Source: Turritopsis dohrnii
Taxonomy: Eukaryota > Cnidaria > Hydrozoa > Anthoathecata > Oceaniidae
Direction: 5' to 3'
Assembly (NCBI GenBank): GCA_027922465.2
Contig: BQMF02000272.1
Span: 556,530-620,529 of the forward strand
Length of the DNA stretch: 64,000 bases
Each line of letters opens with the position of its first letter. The stretch's first letter is position 1. Positions 26,501 through 35,700 of this stretch are shown here, one piece after another. Both the position numbers and the translations under genes were made by a program. The notes below the pieces were generated by a model, which saw only the letters and a list, made by a program, of their open reading frames with translations, was not told where the DNA came from and did no database searches.

Positions 26501-29368
26501 GTAGGACTCATTTTCGTGTTATTCAATGAAATTAAAAAGCACTTATGTTTTTTCTAATTTATAATAAATTATGTTTTCGATTTTGATTTCTTTACACATC
26601 TTTAACATGTAAAGAAATCAAAACCGTAGTTATACAAAAAAAATTAAAATTAAAATTTTTAAACAATGATGGAAATTGTATCGTTTGTTGTCACACAATT
26701 CGAAAACCTGAATTAAGGAATAAAAGAAGACATTCCATTGATTCACGTGGAATACCGGATGTATATTTCATTTTAAAGGAGAACAGAGCAACGAAGTAGA
26801 GCCCTGCACTACGGGTATGAACATGATTAGACATGTATACTTAAAAGTAAAAAACATCTTACAAAGCTTTGTTAAAAAGATATGTGAAGAAGTAACTATT
26901 TCGTAAATCTCTCCACTGTTATTCCAACGAATTTGATTTGAATATATATCTATTTACAATTTCATTGCAATGACGGAGGAGAGATTTCTAAAACCAGGAC
27001 ATAAAAATCTGAGGAGTTCTAATTAAATTGATATGTACCATCACATTTAAGCTTGTTCCACATGCACGTAATTTTTTACACAAGGTGTTTACGTTACATT
27101 CACGTAAAAAAATACATAAGTTCGCTTACGTAAAAACTATGTAACATACCTTCAGAGTGCCTGCTGTCAGATGTACGAACAGCTAAAGTATTTTCTTACG
27201 TAACTTAACAAGAACTTGACTTCTCATTTACAAAGATGGCTGCTCTAAACAAGTATCACATGCTTGCAGTGGTGATTATAGTTTTGAGAAGACGTTGTCA
27301 ACGTCGGAAAAACGCAAAAAAAAGGGTTAGAAGACTTTGGATAAGACCGACAAATCAAACTAGAAATAGAAGTGGTGCTTTTATTTCTACATTCAAACCT
27401 GCAAATATGACCGTGAAGAGTTTTTCAAGTAAAGAAAAGACTGTATTGTAGTTGAATTTTAGTTGCTAGATTACTTCATGTAATTGAAATCCGTTTAGCA
27501 TGACTAATTTTTGCGGGAGCTAAATTTTGTGAACAGAAGTTTAATTCAACGCGAATGAAAAAAATAATTCCTGCAAAATTTAATTCCTGCAATTTTTTTC
27601 CTTTCTGTTGATACGATTGACAGTTCTGCATCCGCACCCATCTTGATTTCAGTCAGTTTGTTTATTTTCACCTTGGAATCGCAAATCGGAAATCATTGTA
27701 AAGCTTTTACGGAACTCCGTAAGAGCTTATGTAAAAAAATTACATAAGGAAAAGTAGCGTCACATATAATGTTGTGCTTACGTGAAATTTTACGTAAGCG
27801 TAAGAGAATGAATGGACTATGTACTCTCCGTAAGACTTTACATAAAAAATTACGTGGATGTGGAAAGAGCTTTAAGCATTAAAGCTTTCGTAACGTACAT
27901 GACAAGGTTCCTCTCTTGTATTTTTTTTTAGTTTTTTTAGTTTTAGTTTAGTTTTAGTTTTTAAAAATGCTTTAAGTTGTAAAAATAATGTATTTTAATG
28001 CGCATTATTTGTCCAAAAAATCATAATGCGGGCGGGTTATGCTGAATGAAGTATTAAATAACTATGGCCTAATTGGTATTTTAAAAATAAAGGTAAATAA
28101 AGCTGTACAAAGTTTTTTAACTTGTGTTGGGATTTAAAGAGTTCGAAGGCAATTTACATTCAGCATTTGTTAAAATGTAAAATATTTTTTATTGTGAAGT
28201 ATAGATTACATCTTGGTTCAGATATGCAATGTTGTTGCTTTGAAATTTCGAATTATTTTGTTGAATGTTGTGGTCTGGATAATGGTGCTATTGAATCTCA
28301 CCCCACAGAGTTGAATCTCATCCCAACTCACAGTACGTGGTGCATATGGAATTTGCACATAAAGCTTGTTTTATCTTATGCTTACTCCAAAAAATAACCA
28401 AAATATACTTCCAGGAGGTACAGGATTTGAATTGTAGGCAGTGTTAGTGAGATGTGAGTCTCGCTTATGATACAAACCATGGCAGCTATCTGGGGGTTTG
28501 GGTGGTGGACCCTGTAATATTTCAATTTGGGGCCTTGTATTGGCCTAGAATCACTCAAATCTTACTGTAAGTTAATGTTTTAATACTCTTTTTTTTCTAG
28601 GAGAATTAAGAATGAGAAACTTATCCATGATTCATCGAATAAACAAATGTTCAAGCATGAAGAAGTGAGGTTTTGAAATTGGACGGAGATTTCGACAGCC
28701 AATTAGCGCATTACCCTCTGTAATTGACTTTAATCAAAACGAAAATATATTTTATAGGTTGTGAAACTAAATCAAAATGAATAACTTTTAGAAAGTTAAT
28801 GAAATCATAAAATAATGGAAAAAGAAGTAGCACTTCCATGAAATTTTCCATAACGTAAGTTTAAGTCTAATTAATATATATAATTGATTTAACCATATAA
28901 TAACCAGATAACTATAAACCGTGGAGCATCCAGACTAGTGAAAGCTAAGTGCCTACATCCAACACATAGTTGGAATATTTTGACCATTGCAACAACAATT
29001 TGAAATTGAAGAAAAAAGAGAACAGGAAAAAAGGAAGGGATTAAAAAATCTGCAATTAAAAAGAAAAGAGAAATCTGAGCAAGTAGCTTTGATCTCAAAT
29101 GAACAATGTATTACATTGCATGGAATATCAATGTTACTGACTGTGAATTTGAGACCTTTTATCCTCAATCGAGATATCAGCAAAAAGGGGGTGGTAACAT
29201 TATAAAATTTATGACGGGGAGGAGAATATAGTTCATAAGCATGTTGGAATTGTGAAGCTAAAATCCTCACCCAGCTAGAACTTTTGGTTGACGTTGAGTG
29301 AATAAACTTTCCAATTTAGAAACATTTCCATTTTGAGCAGCCTGGAGAACATCGTGTTCTTTCCCCAT
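11582..29368 (-). CDS. ANKS1: ANKS1-type adaptor: ankyrin repeats, two SAM domains, PTB domain (Odin/AIDA-1 family)
   Basis: Cytosolic scaffold; vertebrate ANKS1A/B bind activated receptor tyrosine kinases and endocytic partners through the PTB and SAM domains. Start ATG at 29368 ([20 protein letters not shown], the usual family N-terminus), stop TGA at 11584-11582. Exons: 29271-29368, 22714-22794, 22560-22618, 21822-21919, 21413-21487, 21244-21324, 20992-21132, 20844-20919, 20619-20720, 19310-19350, 19053-19080, 18956-18984, 18681-18729, 17155-18545, 16994-17036, 15180-15363, 14862-15048, 14699-14788, 14477-14590, 14184-14387, 13745-13816, 13540-13626, 13096-13233, 12671-12715, 12481-12540, 12316-12376, 11582-11643. 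They sum to 3696 nt, exactly 1232 codons, and every junction keeps phase. The length matches the 1.1-1.25 kb residue range of vertebrate members. Intron 1 is 6.5 kb and full of transposon remains. Confidence 0.93.
12559..12654. repeat. Tandem repeat, 32-bp unit, three copies
   Basis: Three near-identical copies of a unit containing TTCCGAAAAACAAATGTTCA in the intron between the ANKS1 exons at 12481-12540 and 12671-12715. No internal function seen. Confidence 0.9.
14031..14119. repeat. Tandem repeat, 28-bp unit, three copies
   Basis: Three copies of a unit containing TCTAGTAGTTTACAGAAGGA, in an ANKS1 intron just downstream of the PTB-start exon (14184-14387). Confidence 0.9.
14862..15363 (-). 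other. ANKS1: ANKS1 tandem SAM domain exons
   Basis: Exon 15180-15363 encodes SAM1: [20 protein letters not shown], then [20 protein letters not shown] and GILDAGHRK. Exon 14862-15048 encodes SAM2: [20 protein letters not shown], then [18 protein letters not shown], completed by [13 protein letters not shown] in 14699-14788. Both have the SAM pattern W.L..L....Y...F...G, then a hydrophobic block, then LG..GHR. Tandem SAM domains between a disordered linker and a PTB domain are the signature of ANKS1. Confidence 0.92.
15844..16436. mobile_element. Harbinger-like MITE with TTA target duplication
   Basis: Lies in the ANKS1 intron between exons 15180-15363 and 16994-17036. The left end AGCTAAGTTTCCACTGA matches the reverse complement of the right end (AGCCTAGTTCCCACTGA). 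TTA stands directly outside both ends (15841-15843 and 16437-16439). A 3-bp TWA duplication with short inverted ends is typical of PIF/Harbinger. No transposase is readable inside; an open stretch at 16179-16433 (plus) has no family match that I know. Confidence 0.65.
17155..18545 (-). other. ANKS1: ANKS1 large disordered exon with tandem YDNVN motifs
   Basis: A single 1391-nt exon of 463 codons, rich in Ser, Thr, Asn and Pro. At 17709-17897 it carries five copies of YDNVN(L/I) spaced 12-14 residues apart. At 17364-17450 it has three to four copies of a ten-residue unit built on HSETQQADT. The first block matches the pY-x-N-x pattern bound by GRB2-type SH2 domains. Other tyrosines (STYSVL, NEYNRL, SIYQVP, DSYYQSP) could also be phosphorylated. 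The exon ends with NETYEWSK just before the SAM1 exons. Confidence 0.88.
18956..19350 (-). other. ANKS1: Three consecutive ANKS1 micro-exons (41, 28 and 29 nt)
   Basis: Exons 19310-19350, 19053-19080 and 18956-18984 encode [23 protein letters not shown](Q) and SAPASHVVR. Each has an acceptor with a pyrimidine tract and a GT donor. Phases run 1-0, 0-1, 1-0, joining the ankyrin end (20619-20720) to the [16 protein letters not shown] exon (18681-18729). The 28- and 29-nt exons together keep the frame; skipping only one would break it. Confidence 0.8.
19351..20618 (-). other. ANKS1 intron between ankyrin end and first micro-exon
   Basis: About 1.3 kb with no exon. It holds an imperfect palindrome at about 19620-19745, built on AAAGTCACAAAAAGT and its complement, and a less AT-rich patch near 20080-20130. 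Short open stretches on both strands show no family words. I see no gene. Confidence 0.6.
20619..22794 (-). other. ANKS1: ANKS1 ankyrin-repeat exons
   Basis: Eight exons carry about six ankyrin repeats. Seen cores: [15 protein letters not shown] (22714-22794), [20 protein letters not shown] (21822-21919), [20 protein letters not shown] (21413-21487), [16 protein letters not shown] (21244-21324), [20 protein letters not shown] (20992-21132) and [20 protein letters not shown] (20844-20919). The last exon (20619-20720) gives [18 protein letters not shown] with [13 protein letters not shown], like the post-ankyrin segment of vertebrate ANKS1. Confidence 0.93.
23462..24060 (-). pseudogene. HARBI1-like (PIF/Harbinger) transposase remnant
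   Basis: Lies in ANKS1 intron 1. Pieces in more than one frame match the Harbinger nuclease: a helix-turn-helix part ([26 protein letters not shown]), then [16 protein letters not shown] containing the first catalytic Asp, then [14 protein letters not shown] and [16 protein letters not shown] with the second. Stops and frameshifts separate them and the N-terminus is absent, so it is dead. I could not find its terminal inverted repeats with confidence. Confidence 0.75.
24455..24605. repeat. Diverged relative of the internal repeat found at 56.3-57.5 kb
   Basis: Contains GTCAGTTATCCCTATTAGTT, then GAGATAATTTTCC, CGTTGCGTTCAATT, and CAATGGCTTC. The same words in the same order and spacing recur in the short units of the right-hand array (for example 56294-56375). 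This shows a dispersed family with copies about 32 kb apart. Its ends here were not resolved. Confidence 0.6.
25480..26540. mobile_element. DNA element with ~140-bp terminal inverted repeats
   Basis: The left arm (GCTTTTTAATTTGATTTAAT, later TCTTTCGTTAGGTGAACAAT and ATTACCTTAGCAACGGTGGC) recurs inverted at the right end (26401-26540) over about 140 bp with scattered differences. The 0.8-kb centre is AT-rich, shows no transposase, and has the word GAGCATG(T/A)T in inverted copies near both arms. I found no clear target duplication. Located in ANKS1 intron 1. A non-autonomous DNA transposon is the likeliest reading; the superfamily is unknown. Confidence 0.65.
27050..27871. mobile_element. Harbinger-like element, TTA duplication, long inverted ends rich in TTACGTAA
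   Basis: The left end AGCTTGTTCCACATGCACGT matches the complement of the right end (AGCTCTTTCCACATCCACGT). TTA flanks both sides (27047-27049 and 27872-27874). The arms extend over 100 bp and hold many TACGTAA words. Between them lies a plus-strand open frame resembling a Harbinger N-terminus (separate entry). Internally deleted PIF/Harbinger element in ANKS1 intron 1. Confidence 0.7.
27236..27451 (+). pseudogene. Harbinger transposase N-terminal fragment inside the 27.05-27.87 kb element
   Basis: A 71-codon frame with a basic run ([14 protein letters not shown]) followed by [23 protein letters not shown]1-family proteins typically begin with an Arg/Lys-rich stretch, a W(V/I)RP word and then GA(Y/F). 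No catalytic region follows before the right inverted repeat, so the copy is internally deleted. Confidence 0.5.
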
Positions 29369-31574
29369 ACTTTGTTATACGAAGAATTTAATTTTTTTTC
29401 TCGTTCTCCTCCAAATTGCAGGTCATTAAAATGCAGGATAGTTGTTATGTTTTGGTTTCGTTGACGTAAAGATGTTGACGGCTAAATGGATCAAACGCTA
29501 AAAATAAAAACAATTGAAAGGAAGAAGAAGAAGAAGAGGGCTTACTTCTACAAGTTTCATGAAAAATAAATACTATCCATTAAAAAAGGTCATTATTTTA
29601 GAGAGATCATTACTTTAACAAAAACTGGTAGAGACCAAAGGCGTAAGCAAGCAGTCAAAATTTAGAAGAGAGATAAACGTGTAAATAACCTAAACGATAC
29701 TTAAGACTGTATGGTAATTCTGGACTCCGCCTCTTTTTCGACTGACCCTGACTACGCCTATGGAGACACGGTGCTGAACATTCATCGGGCGTGTATTCCT
29801 GCCATCGCCAACTTTGCAGACCTGAGGTCAACTCTCAGTGTCACATGACAACTAGTGGAAGTTTCCAAATTTTCAAAATTCATATGAAACCAGGGGGAAA
29901 CATATATCCTCACGAAACCACAATCAAATACCGAAATAATGTGATCAAATGGAAAAATCATTAAAAGTTTTAGAGAAGAAATACCAACATCGACACACTT
30001 GTTGGATAATAGACGCCAAGTCTTATAATGTTTTGCCATGTCTTATAATGTCATGTTTTTGATTATGATTTACTTGTTTTTCACTGTTTTCCAAACAATA
30101 TTTTTCAAACAAAAACGAATGCTTTTTCAAGTAAACCTTCACAACCTGCATGCTGTAATTCGATGTCTTTCATGAACTTTCAGTTCTGGTGACACATAAA
30201 TTTCTATTTTTTTGCAGATGTTTTCTATTGGTTTTTACGATAATGAAACTCGTTTTCTGTTTGTTTATTCTGCAACATGAAATCTCACACGTGTTTTTGT
30301 AATTGCACGCGTTAAAAATTAATGAAGTTGAGTCCTGATGGAATAGGCTATGAATGAAAAATTAAGGAGAAATGAAGAGTCTAAAGACAGCATTTGCGTA
30401 GAAAACGAAGCTGATGTATGGGAAGAAAATCGCAACGAAATTGACGTGGACAATTTGTTAAATATTTTAGACAGGGCATTGCCATTATGCCATTATGCTA
30501 CAAAACTGAAAATGTCAAAAAGCCGTCAAAAATAAGGTAAAGCAAAATTTTTGAGAAGATACACAATCGGCAAAACAATATATGAAACAAGTTGGAAAGG
30601 GAAATGATAAGCTTTAACGTGAATGATGAAACGCACGAGTAATGTGGTCATGTGTTCTATTACTAAATCATACAAAAATAATTTAAGAATTATTTATAAA
30701 AAAATCTATGGCGATGTTAAAAATCACGGTGATTCCTTGTGAAGCGATACACAAAAAAAGCTGCTTTAAAAGTTCCATAATAGTAAATTTCTATCACAGT
30801 AAAAACAGAAGACTATAAAATCAAACCACTGAAGAAGAGATTGAAAGTGACTTTCATTATCCTATGTACAGATATTTACAAAATATAAAAATACAACCTC
30901 TTGATGAAGTACATTCACTACATATACATCTTTTTTAAAACAAACATATCTATTTATATATATTATCGATCAAGTGAACACCAACTGGATATCGTTTCAT
31001 AAATGAAGGTGAGGTGTCAGTAGGCTAGTACTATCTTGAAATCAGAAGGTTACCGTTACTCCTTCACGACGTCAATGTAGCACAAGGGGTTTACTAGGGA
31101 GTTTGTAGTTTCTTATGAACACAGAGAATATTACTACATCACGACAGAATGATCCAAGTGGCGAATGACTTCTAAAAAATTAGTTTATGGCCCACTGATC
31201 CAATGTTTTTTACCTCAAGAATATTTAGCACGGTTGGTCTCAACATAGTTTAGAGTACAATCTTTATTTCTATCTGAATTAACATTCTTGTGTATTGTCT
31301 CGATTATTCAAACGAAAATAAGAGACTTTCAGTCAAAAGTTTTGTGATTGCAAAATGGTAACAATGAAAGATGTAGACTGGAAAAAATGTAGACTGGAAA
31401 ATGTTTTCAAAAAAATTCGGTGAAGTTTGTTGAAAAAGTGATGGTAACATTCGTCGAAAAATTAATAGTTGCCACACCTGTTTAACCACACACGCCTGTT
31501 TGGCATCATTCGAGCACAACTCTGACCTTACACAAATACTACTACGTAATTTCTACATCGAAGAAAAACATTTC
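29369..31574. other. Intergenic region between ANKS1 start and RalGDS stop
   Basis: About 2.2 kb that should contain the ANKS1 promoter/5' UTR and the RalGDS 3' UTR. AATAAA on the minus strand (31268-31263), about 310 bp after the RalGDS stop, is a plausible polyadenylation signal. A (GAA)n tract lies at 29521-29537. Apart from the small open frame at 30350-30535 nothing gene-like is visible. Confidence 0.55.
30350..30535 (+). CDS. Small uncharacterised acidic ORF
   Basis: Sixty-one codons starting MNEKLRRNEESKDSI, with an acidic middle (EADVWEENRNEIDVDN) and a basic tail. Its composition is less AT-driven than the chance frames nearby, and it ends at a GTAAAG-type donor context. It could be a short peptide gene, a first exon whose partner I cannot see, or chance. 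No family recognised. Confidence 0.15.
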   Translation: MNEKLRRNEESKDSICVENEADVWEENRNEIDVDNLLNILDRALPLCHYATKLKMSKSRQK

Positions 31575-32738
31575 TTACAAGGGTGAATATGATTTCAAAT
31601 TCACTATGCGTCCCTCAATCGGTTCTGTCGCAATTTCATTTGTTATTTGAAGAGAAAAGGAGCGATTGGAGCGAGGTGATAGCGATTCTCTGTTGTTCAA
31701 CTGATTGGAAGTTTCAGTTGCCGCTGCCAAATCAGCTAGTTTTTTCGATTTCTTGGAGAGTTTTTTTCTGGCTACTTTAAAGCAAAGTTCCTCACATTTA
31801 TGCATGGCGTAATACATGTTAGAATTCAACGGAATATGTAAACTTTCTGAAACAAGAAAACAACAAGATATACAGCCAAATGAGAAGAATTCACAATAAT
31901 AACTTTACCAAATAATTTTTCTAAGTCGATCAATGGAAATGTTCACCGATAATTTATCGACCATTACTGAAGTTCTGCTTAACGTGGTGTTATCAAATCT
32001 CGCCTCGTTTCTATGTTTCCATTATTTTACTAGTTCCAGATCTATATTAATTAGTGATATTTACTTATTATTTCTATTAACAGTAAAAATCTTAAAAAAC
32101 GAGATCACACTTCGGGAAAGGTCTATTTGGGCGGAAAAGATCTAATCAAAAGGAAAAATCGTTAACACCTTTTAGAGAAGGAATATTCTTGAGAGAATAC
32201 GGTTAATTATATTGAGGGCGGTCCTCAAATAAACGCCAAGCTTTTTGAAAAATACAGATCCCATGACTTACATACAAGAAACAAGAAAATGCAGTTGGGA
32301 ATTTCGATCCTCTCACATGTTGGACGAGACATTTTAAGATATAAAAAGAGAAACTTACTTTTACTGTCGATAACCTGATAAAGTGAATAATATACAATGT
32401 TGTTGGGCGATTTGAACTTCAGCAAAGTTGCAGTTATGACGTCAGAGGCTTTGTGGTTCGGTAAAATCTAGAAATTTGATGAAATCATTGTCACAGAATA
32501 AAATCTCAATACACAACTGTAAGAAAAAAACATCTGTTTTCAAACATGTTCTAACTTTAATGCTTTTATATTGGACTTGCGCAGAATCTTCCAAGTAGAC
32601 TCGCGCAACAACACCCAGTTTATCCAGTGGTTTCGCGTCTTTTGGATCCAAAGTTGTTCTACACGATAAACTTTCAGGTTTTAAATGATTTCTGGATACT
32701 AACGAAAACAATGAATCTGTCATCACTTCTCCATTAGC
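31575..32738 (-). other. RALGDS: RalGDS Ras-association domain and C-terminus
   Basis: RA domain over three exons: [19 protein letters not shown] (32556-32738), [18 protein letters not shown] and [10 protein letters not shown] (32359-32467), [20 protein letters not shown] then CFKVARKK (31575-31846). The order YKSI, then DVI, then LYQVI, then IP.N.N.YYAM matches RalGDS/RGL RA domains that bind GTP-loaded Ras and Rap. The last 50 residues are a Lys-, Ser- and Asn-rich tail ending SYSPL. A GTAAGA overlaps the stop codon, so splicing onward to another exon cannot be excluded. Confidence 0.88.
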
Positions 32739-35700
32739 CTGAAACATATGAAGTTCAAAAAGAAAAGTTCATTCAATTTCTTTTTTATAACCAACAAAAG
32801 AATAATCGAAAGTATGAAGTAGTTATAGACAGGTATGAAGTAGTTATAAATTAGTGTCAATAACCCAAGTTATGTACAGTTATATGCCCTGTCTAAAAGT
32901 AGGTACATGTTTAAGTCACAACTAACCTGGCACTAGAACAAATCTGGTATAGATGAGCTCAGAATGGTTTAACGACAATGAGAAAATAAAGAGCATACCT
33001 GTTTCAACTAATCTTCAAAATCAAACGTGTTTTTGAGAATAGTTAAATATATTTAAGTATGACTTGTCAAGTTAAAACAACTAAAACTAGACTGAACTTG
33101 TCAAGTTAAAACAACTAAAACTAGACTGAACTTGTCAAGTTAAAACAACTAAAACTAGACTGAACTAATCCACTGAAGTTACTGGTTACAGTTAATTTGT
33201 GACGTCAGGAAATCCAGACTAATCCAAAGCTCCATCTGTTTTGTGTACTGTAAAACGTAAAATAAGTTTGAAAACGAAAAATGAATACATCTACTTACTG
33301 GATGTTTAGCAAGGAAAGTTTGCAAAAGATCAGGTTCACTCAAGTATTTTCTAAAGTAAAACAAGCATCTTAAGTCATGAGAAGGGCCTCAGTACTGGGC
33401 CGCCATTTACTTTTGTCTTTATAATAGAAACATTGATATGTACATGTTTATTCTCTATTATTGCTACTAGCTGAGTTTCCACTAAAAAAACCTATTTGCA
33501 TCAGCTCTAGCTCTGATTTGGTGGAAAACAAACATTGTACAAAAATGATGTGCTTTGTTTGATGAATTGATAAATGAAAATCAGATTTATTTACTTAATC
33601 GTGTTAGTTGCTTTTCTGATTGGTTGAGGAGTTGAAGGATTGTTGTTGTTTTTCGGTAATGGCGGTTCAACCTCTAATGACCGTTCATGGCTAACAAGAA
33701 AAAAAAAAATGCAAAAATTACTAAGTTTTGACAAACATAGAAATTCAGATATCCATCAATAAAGGCAACATAAAAACAAACCCTTGTTTATCAGAGTAAG
33801 TGTCAATTGAATTAAACCATATTGAAAAATCTTCATGGGGTTCCAGTTTATAGTTTTTGGCAGCCTGCTGTAGTAGTCTGATTTGAACCACCACTTCAAA
33901 TTCCTAATGAAATGACAATAACTGGTTTTATGACAAAAAAGATGATTAAGTTATAGTTAAGGTGGCCACATTGACCAGTCACCACAATAGGTGAATTATA
34001 TGCATAGTTGATGTATTCGTAAAATGTAACGTTTGTTTTATTTCAAAGAACAAAAATCAAAGAAAGTGATAAAATCTTGCATTATAATTTTATTGGTGGA
34101 AATAGTAGAAATTACAAAGTAACATTCCAATCAACGACTATACATAAAGGGACATGTATTTTCTCGTGAATTTTGCAAAAAGTTTATTTTTAGCTTGATT
34201 CACTTATCATAGAAGTTAGATTTACTTGGATATCAGTAACGAGGATTAGGTGAGAAAAGAGGACTGAAATAAAACAATAAAAACAAAAAAATAATGCTAT
34301 AATTACACTAAAATTGCTTCAATGTAAAACTACTCCCAAAATTAGAGCAAACATGGTTTTTTCTTTAGGAGATCAATGTATACTAAAAATAACAAAACCT
34401 TCACCTTCCTTCTTTTCTCAAAGTTGATCAATTCCTGAAAAATAAAATTTTAGAACTTTTTTCTAATTATTGTTGAAAACGAAGGAATATTGCCACTGTA
34501 CTTATACAACTCAAGCTAATGTATCGGCGATTGTGGTCAAATTTCTTAAACAGTAACAGCGACATAATCACTAAATTTTTATGGGCCATGTAGCCACTGT
34601 TGTTTTCTAGTCCACAAGGAGAACAGTTTCAAAAGTTCTTTCAGACCTTTCAGACCTCAATTTGTTTGTTGTTGTGCTATCCTGCCAATCTGGACTTTTT
34701 CTGTCTTTATCCACTATACCAGCTTTCTATTGGCTATACATGCTTTCGATCTTTTAAACCAGAGTCGTCTGCTAACCAGATTTATTGCCTTACTAGATTT
34801 ATCGACTTGTGTACTATATTTATTGATTTCAAATTTGTGAATGGAACATATTAATTTGAATTTCCTTAGTAAAACAAATTGAAACAAATGAAGTTTCCTT
34901 GTAACAACTTTAATTATCTATTGTAAAGTGTTATTGAAATGTCCGTCCTATTATAACAGGCGTAACCTCGCTAATGATAATAGAAACAAAATGTGTATTC
35001 TTTTTCATGTCTATCTAATATAAACCAACAGTCTAACGATCCGCTAGCCTTCAGGACACTGTCCTCTTGTTATAATTGGAATTACCAATGCAACATCAAC
35101 TTCAAAGAAATCAAGAACGTGTGTAACAGTCATTCTTGGTAAAAGTAGCCATTAAAACAACTATATTATGAAAAGTGGTCACTCAACAGTTTGGTTTCTT
35201 TATATGAAAGTGATCTTTAACAAAGGTTTGAATGTAATGGCTTGATTCACTAGTCAAATTCATAGAAATCACGTTTTGTTTACACAAAGTAAACATATAC
35301 AATTTGGTAGAGATGTTAATTCTCTAGGAAGGCATTGGAAACTTCACATCAACAATAATTGATTTGATAAATTTGTAAAATTCTTTCTTTTGATATAAGA
35401 TTTTAAATCTCCGAGGTAACAGTCACATTGAAAACAGATAAAAAAAAGTCTGATGAGTAATCAAATATTTGCAGTTGCTTCCATGAATTTGGGTAAAGTT
35501 CATATATAAGGACATACTTTGGAATAGTTCAAGATCAGATCTAAAATATTTCACAGACAAAGTAAATGCTATGTCAATTTTGCTGTCCAAAAATAAATAC
35601 AACATAACGTTACCTTAACTTTATCAGGGAAAGCTGTATCAATCATCATTAAGTCTGTTAAGAATGTCCCAAGATATGGTACAGTTCCATGAGTTCGGCC

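Noticed and set aside
32203..32425. Open frames overlapping the RalGDS RA exon that read into the next intron
   Set aside because: The true exon is 32359-32467 by phase; the rest is intron read-through.
33468..33530. Tiny palindrome with GAGTTTCCACT and GGTGGAAA ends, similar to the 15.8-kb element
   Set aside because: Too short and imperfect to call an element; no duplication seen.
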